Part shown: piece after piece, positions 34,042 to 43,050 of the stretch | How positions within the stretch are numbered: position 1 is the first letter of the stretch | How the letters are laid out: each line of letters opens with the position of its first letter | Source: Gloeocapsopsis crepidinum LEGE 06123 | GTDB lineage: Bacteria; Cyanobacteriota; Cyanobacteriia; Cyanobacteriales; Chroococcidiopsidaceae | DNA: 64,000 nt | Reading direction: 5' to 3' | Assembly (NCBI RefSeq): GCF_015207655.1 | Contig: NZ_JADEWN010000023.1 | Coordinates: forward strand, 1-64,000 | Notes under the pieces: model-generated | The model's input: the letters and a program-made list of their open reading frames with translations, nothing else | What the model was told of the DNA's origin: nothing | The model's database searches: none | Made by a program: the position numbers and the translations under genes

Positions 34042-34923
34042 ATGAGTGCTTTAATGGTGAACAATTTAGCAGCAGCAGGGCGACTCGGTCTTTCGGCATT
34101 TGATGCTTCATCAAGAGTTGAGCTGCGACCTGATTGGACAGAAGATGACATTCAAACAGTTATTCGTGCTGTTTATCGTCAGGTATTGGGCAACGATTAT
34201 GTGATGCAAGCAGAACGTCTAACCTCTGCTGAATCGCTATTACGGCAAGGAAATATTACAGTTCGAGATTTTGTCCGTGCCGTTGCTAAATCAGATTTAT
34301 ACAAAAACAAGTTTTTCTATCCGAATTCAAATCAACGCTTTGTTGAACTCAATTTCAAGCATCTCTTAGGTCGGGCACCATATAGTGAAGAGGAACTAGC
34401 CTATCACACGCAGTTGTGTGAGGAACAGGGATACGACGCTGAGATTGATTCGCATATCGATAGCATTGAATACGAAAACAGCTTTGGCAATAATGTGGTT
34501 CCGTATTATCGGGGCTTTATGGTAGAACCAGGCGTGCAAACCACTGGTTTTACAAGGATGTTCCGGCTGTATCGCGGATATGCAACAAGCGATCGCGGAA
34601 CTGTAGGCGGTAAATCTCCTCGATTAACCCGCGAACTTGGACGCAATCAAGCTTCCAATATTGTGCAACCTGCGGGTAGTAGTGGTTCTAGCTGGAAACA
34701 CGCTTCAATTCCCAATGATGCTGCACCAAGAAAAGCACTTGGTGGAACACCTGAAGAAAGCGGACGGATGTACCGCATTGAAGTTACTGGAATTCTCCAG
34801 CCTGGATATCCGAAAGTACGCCGGAGTAGCACTGCGTTTTTAGTGCCTTACGAGCGTCTTTCACAAAAGTATCAGGAAATCACCAAAAAAGGTGGCAGAA
34901 TAGTCAGCGTCACCCCAGCATAA
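34042..34923 (+). CDS. cpcC: Phycocyanin rod linker, long type
   Basis: 293 residues. The N-terminal phycobilisome-linker domain (about 20-150, including [16 protein letters not shown] and [15 protein letters not shown]) fills the hexamer. A Ser/Gly-rich linker follows, then a C-terminal CpcD-like domain ([20 protein letters not shown] to [10 protein letters not shown]) that contacts the next disc. ATG 34042 with GGGAGAA ahead is the likely start; the frame is open upstream to a GTG at 33928 inside the attenuator, which is less likely. Confidence 0.95.
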   Translation: MSALMVNNLAAAGRLGLSAFDASSRVELRPDWTEDDIQTVIRAVYRQVLGNDYVMQAERLTSAESLLRQGNITVRDFVRAVAKSDLYKNKFFYPNSNQRFVELNFKHLLGRAPYSEEELAYHTQLCEEQGYDAEIDSHIDSIEYENSFGNNVVPYYRGFMVEPGVQTTGFTRMFRLYRGYATSDRGTVGGKSPRLTRELGRNQASNIVQPAGSSGSSWKHASIPNDAAPRKALGGTPEESGRMYRIEVTGILQPGYPKVRRSSTAFLVPYERLSQKYQEITKKGGRIVSVTPA

Positions 34924-34925
34924 GA

Positions 34926-34962
34926 GATAGGGGCTAGGGGCTAGGAGCTAGGGGCTAAAGAA
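34926..34962. repeat. GGGGCTAGG tandem-like spacer
   Basis: Short run of GGGGCTAGG / GAGCTAGG units directly after cpcC; related TAGGAGCTAG text is at 54818-54838. Confidence 0.5.
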
Positions 34963-35035
34963 ATTTCTTAGGCTTCGTGCTTCTTGCTCGTACCCCAATT
35001 CAAAGTTTAAATACTACAAGGAAATACAAATAAAA

Positions 35036-35362
35036 ATGTTTGGTCAAACTGGACTTGGCAGTGGCAGACTCAGCAACGCCGAAAATCGGATGTTTCGCTA
35101 CGAAGTCAGAGGAATGCGTCAGACATATGAAAACGATCAACTGAGCTATCCGATTCGGAGTAGCGGTAGTTTCTTTGTTAGCGTTCCCTACAATCGGATG
35201 AACGAAGAAATGCAGCGAATTCACCGCATGGGCGGCACAATCGTGAGCATTGAACCGCTGACAATTGAAGGCGATGGGCAAGCTAAAAGTGAAGCAACAG
35301 CAGTGACACAAAACTTAAAAGCTGAAGGTAAAAATAAAGCTGCAGGTGCAGATAAAGACTAG
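35036..35362 (+). CDS. cpcD: Small rod-capping linker, CpcD paralogue 1 (with extended tail)
   Basis: CpcD caps the distal end of phycocyanin rods. The first ~80 residues are a typical CpcD domain: MFGQTGLG, FRYEVRGMRQTYEND, VPYNRMNEEMQRIHRMGG, IVSIEPL. The last ~27 residues are an unusual Lys/Ala/Glu-rich tail (QAKSEATAVTQNLKAEG and onward) not expected in CpcD. A second CpcD follows at 35572. An AAGGAAA ribosome-binding site precedes the ATG. Either copy could be the housekeeping cap. Confidence 0.92.
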   Translation: MFGQTGLGSGRLSNAENRMFRYEVRGMRQTYENDQLSYPIRSSGSFFVSVPYNRMNEEMQRIHRMGGTIVSIEPLTIEGDGQAKSEATAVTQNLKAEGKNKAAGADKD

Positions 35363-35399
35363 ATAGCAACCCACGAGTCAGCTAGAATTACATCTCACC

Positions 35400-35560
35400 T
35401 TAATTACCGCTTCGCGGAGTTACGAGTTCTCAGTTATGAGTTATGAGTTAAGAAAATTCTTCTAATTCAAAATTCAAAACTTGAATTTAGTTTCCTTGAT
35501 TTATCTATGAGGTTAACTCAAAACTCAACACTTCACGACTCAAAACTTTTGAAAGGAGAT
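35400..35560. repeat. AT-rich dispersed block inside the cpc operon, copy 2
   Basis: GAGTTATGAGTTATGAGTTAAG, here given as overlapping GAGTTATGAGTT units, is followed by TTCAAAATTCAAAACTTG and AACTCAAAACTCAACAC. The two ends are partly complementary, so a long weak stem could form in the operon mRNA. Same family as 12.1, 38.2 and 56.1 kb. Confidence 0.55.
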
Positions 35561-35571
35561 ACAAAGCAGCA

Positions 35572-35823
35572 ATGTTTGGTCAAACAACTGTTGGTAATGG
35601 AGGAATATCCTCTAATGCTAGTCGTGTATTTCGTTATGAAGTTGTAGGCTTGCGTCAGAATCAAGAAGCTGACAAAAATAACTACGATATTCGTCGTAGT
35701 GGCAGTGTATTCGTTACAGTCCCCTACAACCGCATGAATGAGGAAATGCAGCGGATTACCCGCCTGGGTGGCAAAATTGTCAGTATTCAACCGTTAAGCA
35801 TTGATGCTAAAAGTTCTGACTAA
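35572..35823 (+). CDS. cpcD: Small rod-capping linker, CpcD paralogue 2
   Basis: 83 residues, the normal CpcD length. Shares FRYEVVGLRQNQEAD, VPYNRMNEEMQRITRLGG and IVSIQPL with the upstream copy but differs at most loop positions, so the duplication is old. AAAGGAGAT precedes the ATG, a stronger ribosome-binding site than that of copy 1. Its TAA overlaps the cpcE ATG by one base, which couples the two genes. Confidence 0.93.
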   Translation: MFGQTTVGNGGISSNASRVFRYEVVGLRQNQEADKNNYDIRRSGSVFVTVPYNRMNEEMQRITRLGGKIVSIQPLSIDAKSSD

Positions 35824-36638
35824 TGCAGTCCAATTGGTCACAATCCGCCGCGGAAACAGAAGGACTTACTGTAGAACAGGCGATCGCCAACTTGCAATCG
35901 CCTGATTTGAGCTTGCGTTACTACGCTGCTTGGTGGTTAGGCAAATTTCGCGTCAACATGCCAGCAGCAGTAGAGGCTTTAATTGTAGCTTTAGAAGATG
36001 AAGCAGATCGCACAGAATTAGGCGGATACCCGCTGCGACGAAACGCGGCGAGAGCTTTGGGAAAACTCGGTGACACGCAAGCTGTACCTGGGTTGATCCG
36101 CTGTTTAGCGTGTGAGGATTATTACGTACGCGAAGCAGCTGCTCAATCCCTAGGAATGTTAGACGCGCCAGCGGCAATTCTCCCATTGATGGAATTATTA
36201 ACAGGTGGTGTAGAGGAAGCTGTACCAGTTCCAGGACGTCCGCACTTGACTCAACCGTATGACTCGGTAATTGAAGCTTTAGGGGCACTACAAGCAAAAC
36301 AGGCAATATCACTGATTCAACCTTTTTTAGAACATCCCCAAGCTAAAGTACAGTATGCGGCTACGCGAGCAATGTATCAGCTGACGCAGGAAGATAGCTA
36401 CGGTCAAAGCTTAGTAAAAGCCTTAGAAGGTAATGACTTACAACTACGTCGCACTGCGTTAAGCGATTTAGGCGCAATTGGCTATTTACCAGCAAGAGAG
36501 GCGATCGCTCGATGTGCTGTAGAAAATAGTTTCAAACTGCTGGCGCTCAAAGGATTGCTAGAACATCAAGCTAAACTACACGAAGCACCAACTCAAGACA
36601 CCATCCAAGTCATGACCCTAATGGACTCACTTTTATAA
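35823..36638 (+). CDS. cpcE: Phycocyanobilin lyase subunit alpha
   Basis: With CpcF it attaches phycocyanobilin to Cys84 of CpcA. 271 residues made of HEAT/PBS-lyase repeats (LSLRYYAAWWLGKFR, YPLRRNAARALGKLGD, YYVREAAAQSLGML and similar). It starts one base inside the cpcD2 stop codon (TAATG) and ends 14 bp before cpcF. Confidence 0.96.
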   Translation: MQSNWSQSAAETEGLTVEQAIANLQSPDLSLRYYAAWWLGKFRVNMPAAVEALIVALEDEADRTELGGYPLRRNAARALGKLGDTQAVPGLIRCLACEDYYVREAAAQSLGMLDAPAAILPLMELLTGGVEEAVPVPGRPHLTQPYDSVIEALGALQAKQAISLIQPFLEHPQAKVQYAATRAMYQLTQEDSYGQSLVKALEGNDLQLRRTALSDLGAIGYLPAREAIARCAVENSFKLLALKGLLEHQAKLHEAPTQDTIQVMTLMDSLL

Positions 36639-36652
36639 ACCCTGACTCCTCA

Positions 36653-37282
36653 ATGACCGAAGCTCAAGCTCTCATTCGCGCCGTCGAACAAGCAGACTCT
36701 GCCCCGCGCTTAGTCGCAGCAGTTCAGGATTTGGCATCTGCTGAAGTCGAAGCAGGGATATCAACCTTGATTGCGGTCTTAGGATATAACAATCCCACTG
36801 CAGCAGTGGCAGCTGTACAAGGATTGATTCAGATTGGTAGTCCAGCAGTACAACCATTAATCGAACAACTGGATGATTACAACTACGGCGCACGAGCATA
36901 TGCCATTCGAGCATTAGCAGCGATCGCCGATCCACGAGCTTTAGATATATTACTCGCATCGGCTGCGACAGACTTTGCTCCTAGTGTTCGCCGCGCGGCT
37001 GCTAAAGGTTTGGGTGCTTTGCGTTGGAGTGAACTACCAACAAATGAACGCAGTACTGCCCAAGTAAAAGCGCTAGAAACTTTGGAGTTGATTCTCCAAG
37101 ATGCTGATTGGTCGATTCGTTATGCTGCGATTGTGGGCTTGCAAAGGCTAGCAACTACGTCGGAACTAACGTCTCAAATTCAGGGCAAGTTTGCGCAACT
37201 TTTAGCAACAGAAAAAGATGCTGCAGTGCGATCGCGGGTGCAATTTGCTCAAGCGCAATTATTCAGTATAACTTCAGACTAA
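36653..37282 (+). CDS. cpcF: Phycocyanobilin lyase subunit beta
   Basis: 209 residues of HEAT-like repeats (YGARAYAIRALAAIADPRAL, VRRAAAKGLGALRW, WSIRYAAIVGLQRL). Forms the heterodimeric CpcE/CpcF lyase that loads and can remove or transfer the chromophore of CpcA. Directly after cpcE and before the cpcG set, as in other phycocyanin operons. Confidence 0.96.
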   Translation: MTEAQALIRAVEQADSAPRLVAAVQDLASAEVEAGISTLIAVLGYNNPTAAVAAVQGLIQIGSPAVQPLIEQLDDYNYGARAYAIRALAAIADPRALDILLASAATDFAPSVRRAAAKGLGALRWSELPTNERSTAQVKALETLELILQDADWSIRYAAIVGLQRLATTSELTSQIQGKFAQLLATEKDAAVRSRVQFAQAQLFSITSD

Positions 37283-37323
37283 AATTTTACAAATTTCTGT
37301 TTTTTTATAATAAGGTTGCCAAA

Positions 37324-38172
37324 ATGTCAATACCACTACTCGAAATTACCCCGACAACACAAAATCAACGAGTTGCTGGCTACGAAGTTCCGGACGAAGA
37401 CGATCCGAGAGCTTATCGGATGACTGATGTCACTTCGGATACAGACGTTAACGAACTAATTTGGGCAGCTTACCGACAAATCTTTAGCGAACACTTGATT
37501 TTAGAAAAGCATCGTCAACTTTTTCTTGAATCGCAACTACGCAATCGAGCAATTACAGTACGAGATTTTGTTCGTGGTTTAGGTAAATCGGAAGTTTATC
37601 GTGAATTGGTAGGAGAAACAAACTCCAACTATCGCTTAGTCGATATTACCTTTAAGCGATTTTTAGGACGAGCATCTTACGGTAAAGACGAACAGATTTC
37701 TTGGTCAATTGTCATTGCAACTCGTGGCTTGAATGGATTTATTGATGCGGTTGTTGATGGCGAAGAGTATCGGCAGAATTTTGGCGATGATGTAGTTCCA
37801 TACCAACGCCGTCGCTTTAACGAACGTCCATTTAATTTAGTTAATCCGCGTTATGGAGAGTACTGGCGCGATCGCCAGAGCTTACAATCCATATCAGGAC
37901 GTTCTTATTATCAGGTACGACGAACACAAAATATGCCCAAACAAGAAGCTGCACGTCAAGCAATTCCAGATACCTTTTTCGCTATGGCAGGAGGTCTTTT
38001 ACCTAATGAGCGCAATTATCAACGTACAGTTGCTAGTGTTACCTCACAGATCAAAAACCTGGATATTCCTGATATGACTCGCAGCGAAAATTCAGTACAA
38101 CGTGCGGTTAAACCTAAAGAAACCGCTTTACCTTATCGTTACATTCCTTCTGCTAATCCAACAGTGGAGTAA
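37324..38172 (+). CDS. cpcG1: Rod-core linker 1
   Basis: Joins phycocyanin rods to the allophycocyanin core. 282 residues: MSIPLLEITPTTQNQRV start, then the phycobilisome linker domain ([63 protein letters not shown]). The C-terminal ~90 residues are polar, without a hydrophobic helix, so it is a conventional CpcG and not the CpcL type. ATG 37324 is chosen; the frame is open further upstream but lies inside cpcF. Confidence 0.95.
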   Translation: MSIPLLEITPTTQNQRVAGYEVPDEDDPRAYRMTDVTSDTDVNELIWAAYRQIFSEHLILEKHRQLFLESQLRNRAITVRDFVRGLGKSEVYRELVGETNSNYRLVDITFKRFLGRASYGKDEQISWSIVIATRGLNGFIDAVVDGEEYRQNFGDDVVPYQRRRFNERPFNLVNPRYGEYWRDRQSLQSISGRSYYQVRRTQNMPKQEAARQAIPDTFFAMAGGLLPNERNYQRTVASVTSQIKNLDIPDMTRSENSVQRAVKPKETALPYRYIPSANPTVE

Positions 38173-38174
38173 TG

Positions 38175-38252
38175 AAAAGTTTTGAATCATAAAGAGTTTT
38201 GAATTAAATTTTCTTAAACTCAACACTCACAACTCAACACTCATAACTTTCT
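38175..38252. repeat. AT-rich dispersed block inside the cpc operon, copy 3
   Basis: GAGTTTTGAATTAAATTTTC followed by AACTCAACACTCACAACTC and CACTCATAAC. Lies between cpcG1 and cpcG2 and leaves no clear Shine-Dalgarno for cpcG2. Confidence 0.55.
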
Positions 38253-38258
38253 TAAACT

Positions 38259-39002
38259 ATGCCAATTCCTTTACTTGAATATCAACCAAGTTCCCAAAAC
38301 CAGCGGGTGTCGGGTTATGAAGTACCCAACGAGGATACTCCTTGGATTTACCGTCTAGAAGACTGCGCTTCTGATGGCGAAATTCAAGAACTAATTTGGG
38401 CAGCCTACCGTCAGGTATTCAGCGAACATGAAACGCTGAAGTTTTATCGCCAAGCACAATTAGAATCACAACTGAAAAATCGTGCGATTACCGTACGCGA
38501 CTTCATTCGTGGATTAGCTAAATCAGAAAGCTTTCGTCGCTTGGTTGTCGAGACAAATTCTAACTACCGACTTGTAGAAGTTGGTTTAAAACGACTCCTT
38601 GGTCGCGCGCCCTACAATCGAGACGAAGAAATTGCTTGGTCGATTAAAATTGCGACTATGGGCTGGAGTGGCTTTGTAGATGCTTTGCTTGATAGTGAAG
38701 AATACCAAACCAATTTTGGCGATACCACAGTACCGTATCAGCGCCGTCGCTTTAAAGATCGTCCCTTTAATTTGGTTACACCACGTTATGGTGATTACTG
38801 GCGCGACAAGGAAGAAAAAGAGCGCTACAAATGGGGCGATATCAATAACTTCATGGAAATGGCAAGTTCGATTAACACTCGACAAGTACGATTTACCTCG
38901 GTTAGTACTGCTAACATCCAAATTCCGGACATGACACGGGATAATAAACAAGGGGTACCAGTTTCAGTCAATCCTTCAGCTAGCTTCCCTGTCCGGTTGT
39001 AA
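38259..39002 (+). CDS. cpcG2: Rod-core linker 2
   Basis: 247 residues; the N-terminal linker domain parallels cpcG1 ([77 protein letters not shown]). The short C-terminal part ends SASFPVRL with no membrane helix. Alternative CpcG isoforms fix which rod attaches at which core site. The preceding gap contains a dispersed repeat. Confidence 0.94.
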   Translation: MPIPLLEYQPSSQNQRVSGYEVPNEDTPWIYRLEDCASDGEIQELIWAAYRQVFSEHETLKFYRQAQLESQLKNRAITVRDFIRGLAKSESFRRLVVETNSNYRLVEVGLKRLLGRAPYNRDEEIAWSIKIATMGWSGFVDALLDSEEYQTNFGDTTVPYQRRRFKDRPFNLVTPRYGDYWRDKEEKERYKWGDINNFMEMASSINTRQVRFTSVSTANIQIPDMTRDNKQGVPVSVNPSASFPVRL

Positions 39003-39067
39003 CCGCTGGATAAATTGAATTTCCCCAATTTTTGACAATTAAACTTATTTGAAACGGAGATACCAGC

Positions 39068-39841
39068 ATGGCATTGCCGTTGCTTCAGTACAAACCTACA
39101 ACACAAAATCACCGCGTCAGCAGCTTTGGCGTTGCAGACCTTGACGATGAAACTCCATACATTTACCGTGTGGAGGATGCTAACTCGCCAGCAGAGATTC
39201 AAGACTTGATCTGGGCAGCTTATCGCCAGGTTTTCAGCGAACATGAAATCCTCAAAGCAAACCGTCAGTCACAGCTAGAATCGCAACTGAAAAATCGTGC
39301 TATCACCGTACGAGATTTTATTCGCGGGCTGGCAAAGTCAGAACGATTTTACGAAATGGTTGTTGCTGTCAACAATAACTATCGTCTCGTTGACATCTGC
39401 TTAAAGCGCTTCCTTGGTCGGTCATCTTTCAACAAAGATGAACAAATCGCTTGGTCAATCAAAATTGGTACGCTAGGCTTCCACGGCTTTGTTGATGCCT
39501 TGCTTGATAGCGAAGAGTACATTGATAATTTCGGTGACTATACCGTACCCTATCAGCGTAAGCGGATGGAAGGTCGTCCCTTCAACTTAGTGACTCCCCG
39601 CTATGGTGAAGATTTCCGCGAAACAGCTGGAACTGTCACAACCGATTGGCGTTTTGCTTTAGAGCAATTTTACAGCCGCAAGTACGAACAGCGTCAGCTA
39701 CGCGAAGGCGACCCCCGCAAATATCGCGATATGGCAGCTGCGATCGCACCGAAGCAAAACTATGCTCAAGGTGTCTCTGCTTACAACATTGACTATATGA
39801 AAATGGTTCCAGTACGGAATGCTGCGGGTAGTAAGCGCTAA
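39068..39841 (+). CDS. cpcG: Rod-core linker 3
   Basis: 257 residues, same domain ([77 protein letters not shown]). It has a longer polar tail ([20 protein letters not shown]) ending AAGSKR. GAAACGGAGATAC gives a good ribosome-binding site. Numbering relative to Anabaena cpcG1-4 (it resembles G4 by length) is not certain. Last gene of the operon; no strong terminator found after it. Confidence 0.93.
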   Translation: MALPLLQYKPTTQNHRVSSFGVADLDDETPYIYRVEDANSPAEIQDLIWAAYRQVFSEHEILKANRQSQLESQLKNRAITVRDFIRGLAKSERFYEMVVAVNNNYRLVDICLKRFLGRSSFNKDEQIAWSIKIGTLGFHGFVDALLDSEEYIDNFGDYTVPYQRKRMEGRPFNLVTPRYGEDFRETAGTVTTDWRFALEQFYSRKYEQRQLREGDPRKYRDMAAAIAPKQNYAQGVSAYNIDYMKMVPVRNAAGSKR

Positions 39842-39981
39842 AGCCTAAACTGGAGTTTGAGTTCTTCATTGTTTAATTAACTGGGTCTAGTTTCCGCACG
39901 TTGAATGGCGATCGCGTAACATTTATTGTTAGCTATGCGTCAAGGCAAGTGGCAACTGGACCCAGTGATGTTATAACGTTT

Positions 39982-41067
39982 ATGGATATTACAACAATCT
40001 TTTTATTGATTATCGGGTTGGTACTGCTAGTTGCGGGCGCGGAAATATTAGTGCGTGGAGCATCGCGGCTTGCTGCTAGTGTAGGTATATCACCCTTAGT
40101 TATTGGTTTAACCATAGTTGCCTATGGCACAAGTTCACCAGAACTTGCTGTCAGCGTACAATCTGCTTTTGCTGGACAAGCAGATATTGCTGTGGGTAAT
40201 GTTGTTGGTAGTAATATCTTTAATGTCTTATTTATTTTGGGCGTATCTTCCTTAGTTGCCCCCTTACTCGTATCTCAGCAATTAGTCAAGTTTGATGTCC
40301 CTATCATGATTGGTGTATCGTTTTTGACTCACTTGCTAGGTTCTGACGGTAGGATTGGCAGACTTGATGGAATTTTGCTGTTCCTTAGCGGCGTTATTTA
40401 TACTCTTTTCTTGGTTTACCAAAGCCGTAGAGAAAAAGATGCTGCGGTGCAAGAAGAATACGCCAAAGAGTATGGTAACTACGGTAGAACTACTTGGTTG
40501 GTTAACTTAGGATTGATTATTGGCGGTTTGGTATTGCTTGTCATTGGTTCGCGATGGTTAGTTAATGGTGCGATCGCGATCGCCCAAGCTATTGGTGTTA
40601 GTCAGTTGATTATTGGATTAACAATAGTTGCAGCAGGCACATCTTTACCTGAAGTCGCAACCTCTGTTGTCGCAAGTATGCGCGGTGAACGCGATATTGC
40701 TGTAGGAAATGTTGTTGGCAGTAATATTTTTAATATCTTGGCAGTGTTAGGCTTAGCGAGTATTTTCTCCCCAGATGGTATTGCCGTTTCTGCTTCAGCC
40801 CTACGGTTTGATATTCCTGTCATGATTGCAGCTGCGATCGCCTGCTTGCCAATTTTCTTTACAGGTAATGTCATCTCGCGTTGGGAAGGAATTCTCTTTC
40901 TTGGCTATTATGTTGCTTATACAGCATATCTAATTTTGTACTCTACTCAGCACGATGGTTTGCCTATATTTAGCTTAGTATTTCAAGCCTTTATTATTCC
41001 GATTACCTTGCTGACTCTCATCATTATTACCTTACGTCATGTTCGTGCCAATCGTACAAGTATATAA
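39982..41067 (+). CDS. Sodium/calcium (CaCA) exchanger, YrbG type
   Basis: 361 residues, about ten transmembrane helices in two inverted repeats. Each repeat has the alpha signature: GLTIVAYGTSSPELAVSV with GNVVGSNIFNVLFILG, and GLTIVAAGTSLPEVATSV with GNVVGSNIFNILAVLG. The acidic residues in the PE motifs bind the cation. Probably exports Ca2+ in exchange for Na+ or H+. ATG 39982 (MDITTIFLLIIG) is preferred; the longer 39901 start adds a soluble tail. Not part of the cpc operon by function, but on the same strand 140 bp downstream. Confidence 0.92.
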   Translation: MDITTIFLLIIGLVLLVAGAEILVRGASRLAASVGISPLVIGLTIVAYGTSSPELAVSVQSAFAGQADIAVGNVVGSNIFNVLFILGVSSLVAPLLVSQQLVKFDVPIMIGVSFLTHLLGSDGRIGRLDGILLFLSGVIYTLFLVYQSRREKDAAVQEEYAKEYGNYGRTTWLVNLGLIIGGLVLLVIGSRWLVNGAIAIAQAIGVSQLIIGLTIVAAGTSLPEVATSVVASMRGERDIAVGNVVGSNIFNILAVLGLASIFSPDGIAVSASALRFDIPVMIAAAIACLPIFFTGNVISRWEGILFLGYYVAYTAYLILYSTQHDGLPIFSLVFQAFIIPITLLTLIIITLRHVRANRTSI

Positions 41068-41090
41068 ATTTTAGAATACAATTAAGTGCT

Positions 41091-42821
41091 CTAGAAGCTC
41101 TTTTTGTTACGCATAATACAAGTAGCTTGCAAAACAACAAAATCACCTGTTTGAAAAACTAAACATTGGTTTATTTCTTTAGCTAAAGCTGGTATTTTAC
41201 CCTGCTGTAATAAGTTGACAGCTTGATGAGCAGCATTATATTGCCTAATCCATCGGCTGCCAGATATGTATGCAGTATCCCAAGCTGAATTCTCTACCAA
41301 CCAATAATCTATATGATATTTTTGAATAAAACTTTGTACTTGTTGCAAATCAGGGCTGTATTGTGCTGCAATTAAATCATTCATTCGTTGTCTAATTTGT
41401 GCGTAATAACCTTTATGATAAGGAATAGGAAAGCCAACTCCTCCTACTAAAATAGAACGTTGAGAAAAAGAAGGAATATTAGCAACCTCTTCTGTTAAAG
41501 AAGCAATGAGAATATCTTTAGGTTGTTGGGCAAAAAACTCATATAGGGGTGGAAATTTCCCTATAACATAGTCAGTTTTAGGAAACTTTTCTACAAAGGG
41601 CGATATAGTAATTAAGGTAAATAATAAAGTAGCTGTTCCTAAAGCATACCACTGACATTTCTGTGAATTGAGCTTAGTATTGATAACCCAGTAGAATAAA
41701 GCATCTAATAGGATTGCAATAGCAATTCCTCCAGCGATCGCCGTTACAATTCTCAAGCTATGCTCGGTATATCTTGTTGGTAGATGTAAGGTAAATAACA
41801 GTGCATGGGCAACAAAAAACATGAGTAAAGATGCTATGGTAATTTGTACCAGAAGCCATCCTTTTGAATTTAACTGTTTGACTAAAGGAAATACTTGAGA
41901 GAAAAGCAGCATAGGAAACAGAAACAGGGTCGCCAAAATTGGTAATATCGTTCCATATTTAGGCATAATTCCACTACGCTGCCCAGTAAACCAAAAATGC
42001 TGAGGAATATTGACAAAAAATTGGCTCAAACCTGTTGTTTGAAACTCTGGTAAGGTTCTAGCCTCAGTTGCTGTAATAACTGGACCATAATCTGAAGACT
42101 TTAATGCATAAACTGATAAAGCGAGAAAGGCTACTCCTAAACCTATTGCACAAAATAAGTAATCGCGTCGATTTGAAGTAAATGTAATACAGCCGAATTG
42201 CCAATAGACTAACTGCAAAACTAGAATACCGGCGCAGATGAATACACCCTGAGGATAAAACATACCTAAAAGTGCGATCGCTAGGCAAACTAAGAATAAA
42301 TTATGGCGTAATAAATAATATATAAATGCTGTAAATAGTGGATATACAAACGCTACTGCCGTACCAGATACTAAATCATCTCGCAACCATAAATACTGAT
42401 TGAGTAGTAAAGTTGCCAGAAAGCCCGCGAACGGAACAGGAAACATTTGCAAGCAAATACTAAAACAAAAGCCTGTTGTTATCGTACACAAAAGTATAGG
42501 TAGAAATTTATTAAGCAACATAGGATCAATGCCTATCATTGCAAAGATTTGATATAAAGTGGTATAGCCTAATGGAGCAACTGATTGAAAATAATCAGCT
42601 AATAAATCGTTAGGAAATAGTTGGGGATCTAAAAAACGCCTCATCCAAAATATATGCTGACGAGCATCGTCTTGAACAACGTAATCACTGCTGAAAGCAA
42701 TTTTTAAACCTAATACCCCATAAAAGATTGCAAAGGTTAAGCTCAGAATTAACCAAATAAACTTGGCATTAAGTTTAATTTTAGGAGCAGCAAAAAAAAT
42801 AGACCTACGTAAACTAATCAT
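41091..42821 (-). CDS. Polytopic membrane protein, GT-C-like, last gene of glycan cluster
   Basis: 576 residues with about eleven hydrophobic helices between 20 and 440. An early loop reads SSDYVVQDDARQHIFWMRRF, an acidic-pair region placed like the first-loop DD/ED of GT-C glycosyltransferases. A ~130-residue soluble C-terminal part follows. I cannot name the family; a role in sugar transfer or polymer export is inferred from topology and from the same-strand neighbours (GT-C, flippase-like, GT2). 229 bp separate it from the upstream gene, so it may have its own promoter. Confidence 0.65.
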   Translation of the reverse strand: MISLRRSIFFAAPKIKLNAKFIWLILSLTFAIFYGVLGLKIAFSSDYVVQDDARQHIFWMRRFLDPQLFPNDLLADYFQSVAPLGYTTLYQIFAMIGIDPMLLNKFLPILLCTITTGFCFSICLQMFPVPFAGFLATLLLNQYLWLRDDLVSGTAVAFVYPLFTAFIYYLLRHNLFLVCLAIALLGMFYPQGVFICAGILVLQLVYWQFGCITFTSNRRDYLFCAIGLGVAFLALSVYALKSSDYGPVITATEARTLPEFQTTGLSQFFVNIPQHFWFTGQRSGIMPKYGTILPILATLFLFPMLLFSQVFPLVKQLNSKGWLLVQITIASLLMFFVAHALLFTLHLPTRYTEHSLRIVTAIAGGIAIAILLDALFYWVINTKLNSQKCQWYALGTATLLFTLITISPFVEKFPKTDYVIGKFPPLYEFFAQQPKDILIASLTEEVANIPSFSQRSILVGGVGFPIPYHKGYYAQIRQRMNDLIAAQYSPDLQQVQSFIQKYHIDYWLVENSAWDTAYISGSRWIRQYNAAHQAVNLLQQGKIPALAKEINQCLVFQTGDFVVLQATCIMRNKKSF

Positions 42822-43050
42822 CGTAAATAAAGTTAAGAAATGGTATGTTTATAGCTAGCGCATGTAGTAGATACTTTTGTTTTAAAGCTGAAAATACTAC
42901 CAGCAAAAAATATTGTCTTTTAATTACTCTTGCAGTGAATAAAATATAGAAAGTATTTAGTTATTTACTAGTTTGATAAGGGTAGGTTATCAACAATAAT
43001 GTAATGTATCTTGTACCTAAAAGTTAATATAATAAGAAAAAATTAATCAT
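42822..43050. other. AT-rich spacer within the glycan cluster
   Basis: 229 bp, very AT-rich, no ORF. Probably a promoter for the 41091-42821 gene. Confidence 0.35.

Noticed and set aside
34926-34962. GGGGCTAGG units considered as a satellite or CRISPR leader
   Set aside because: Too short and irregular, no spacers, no cas genes in the window.
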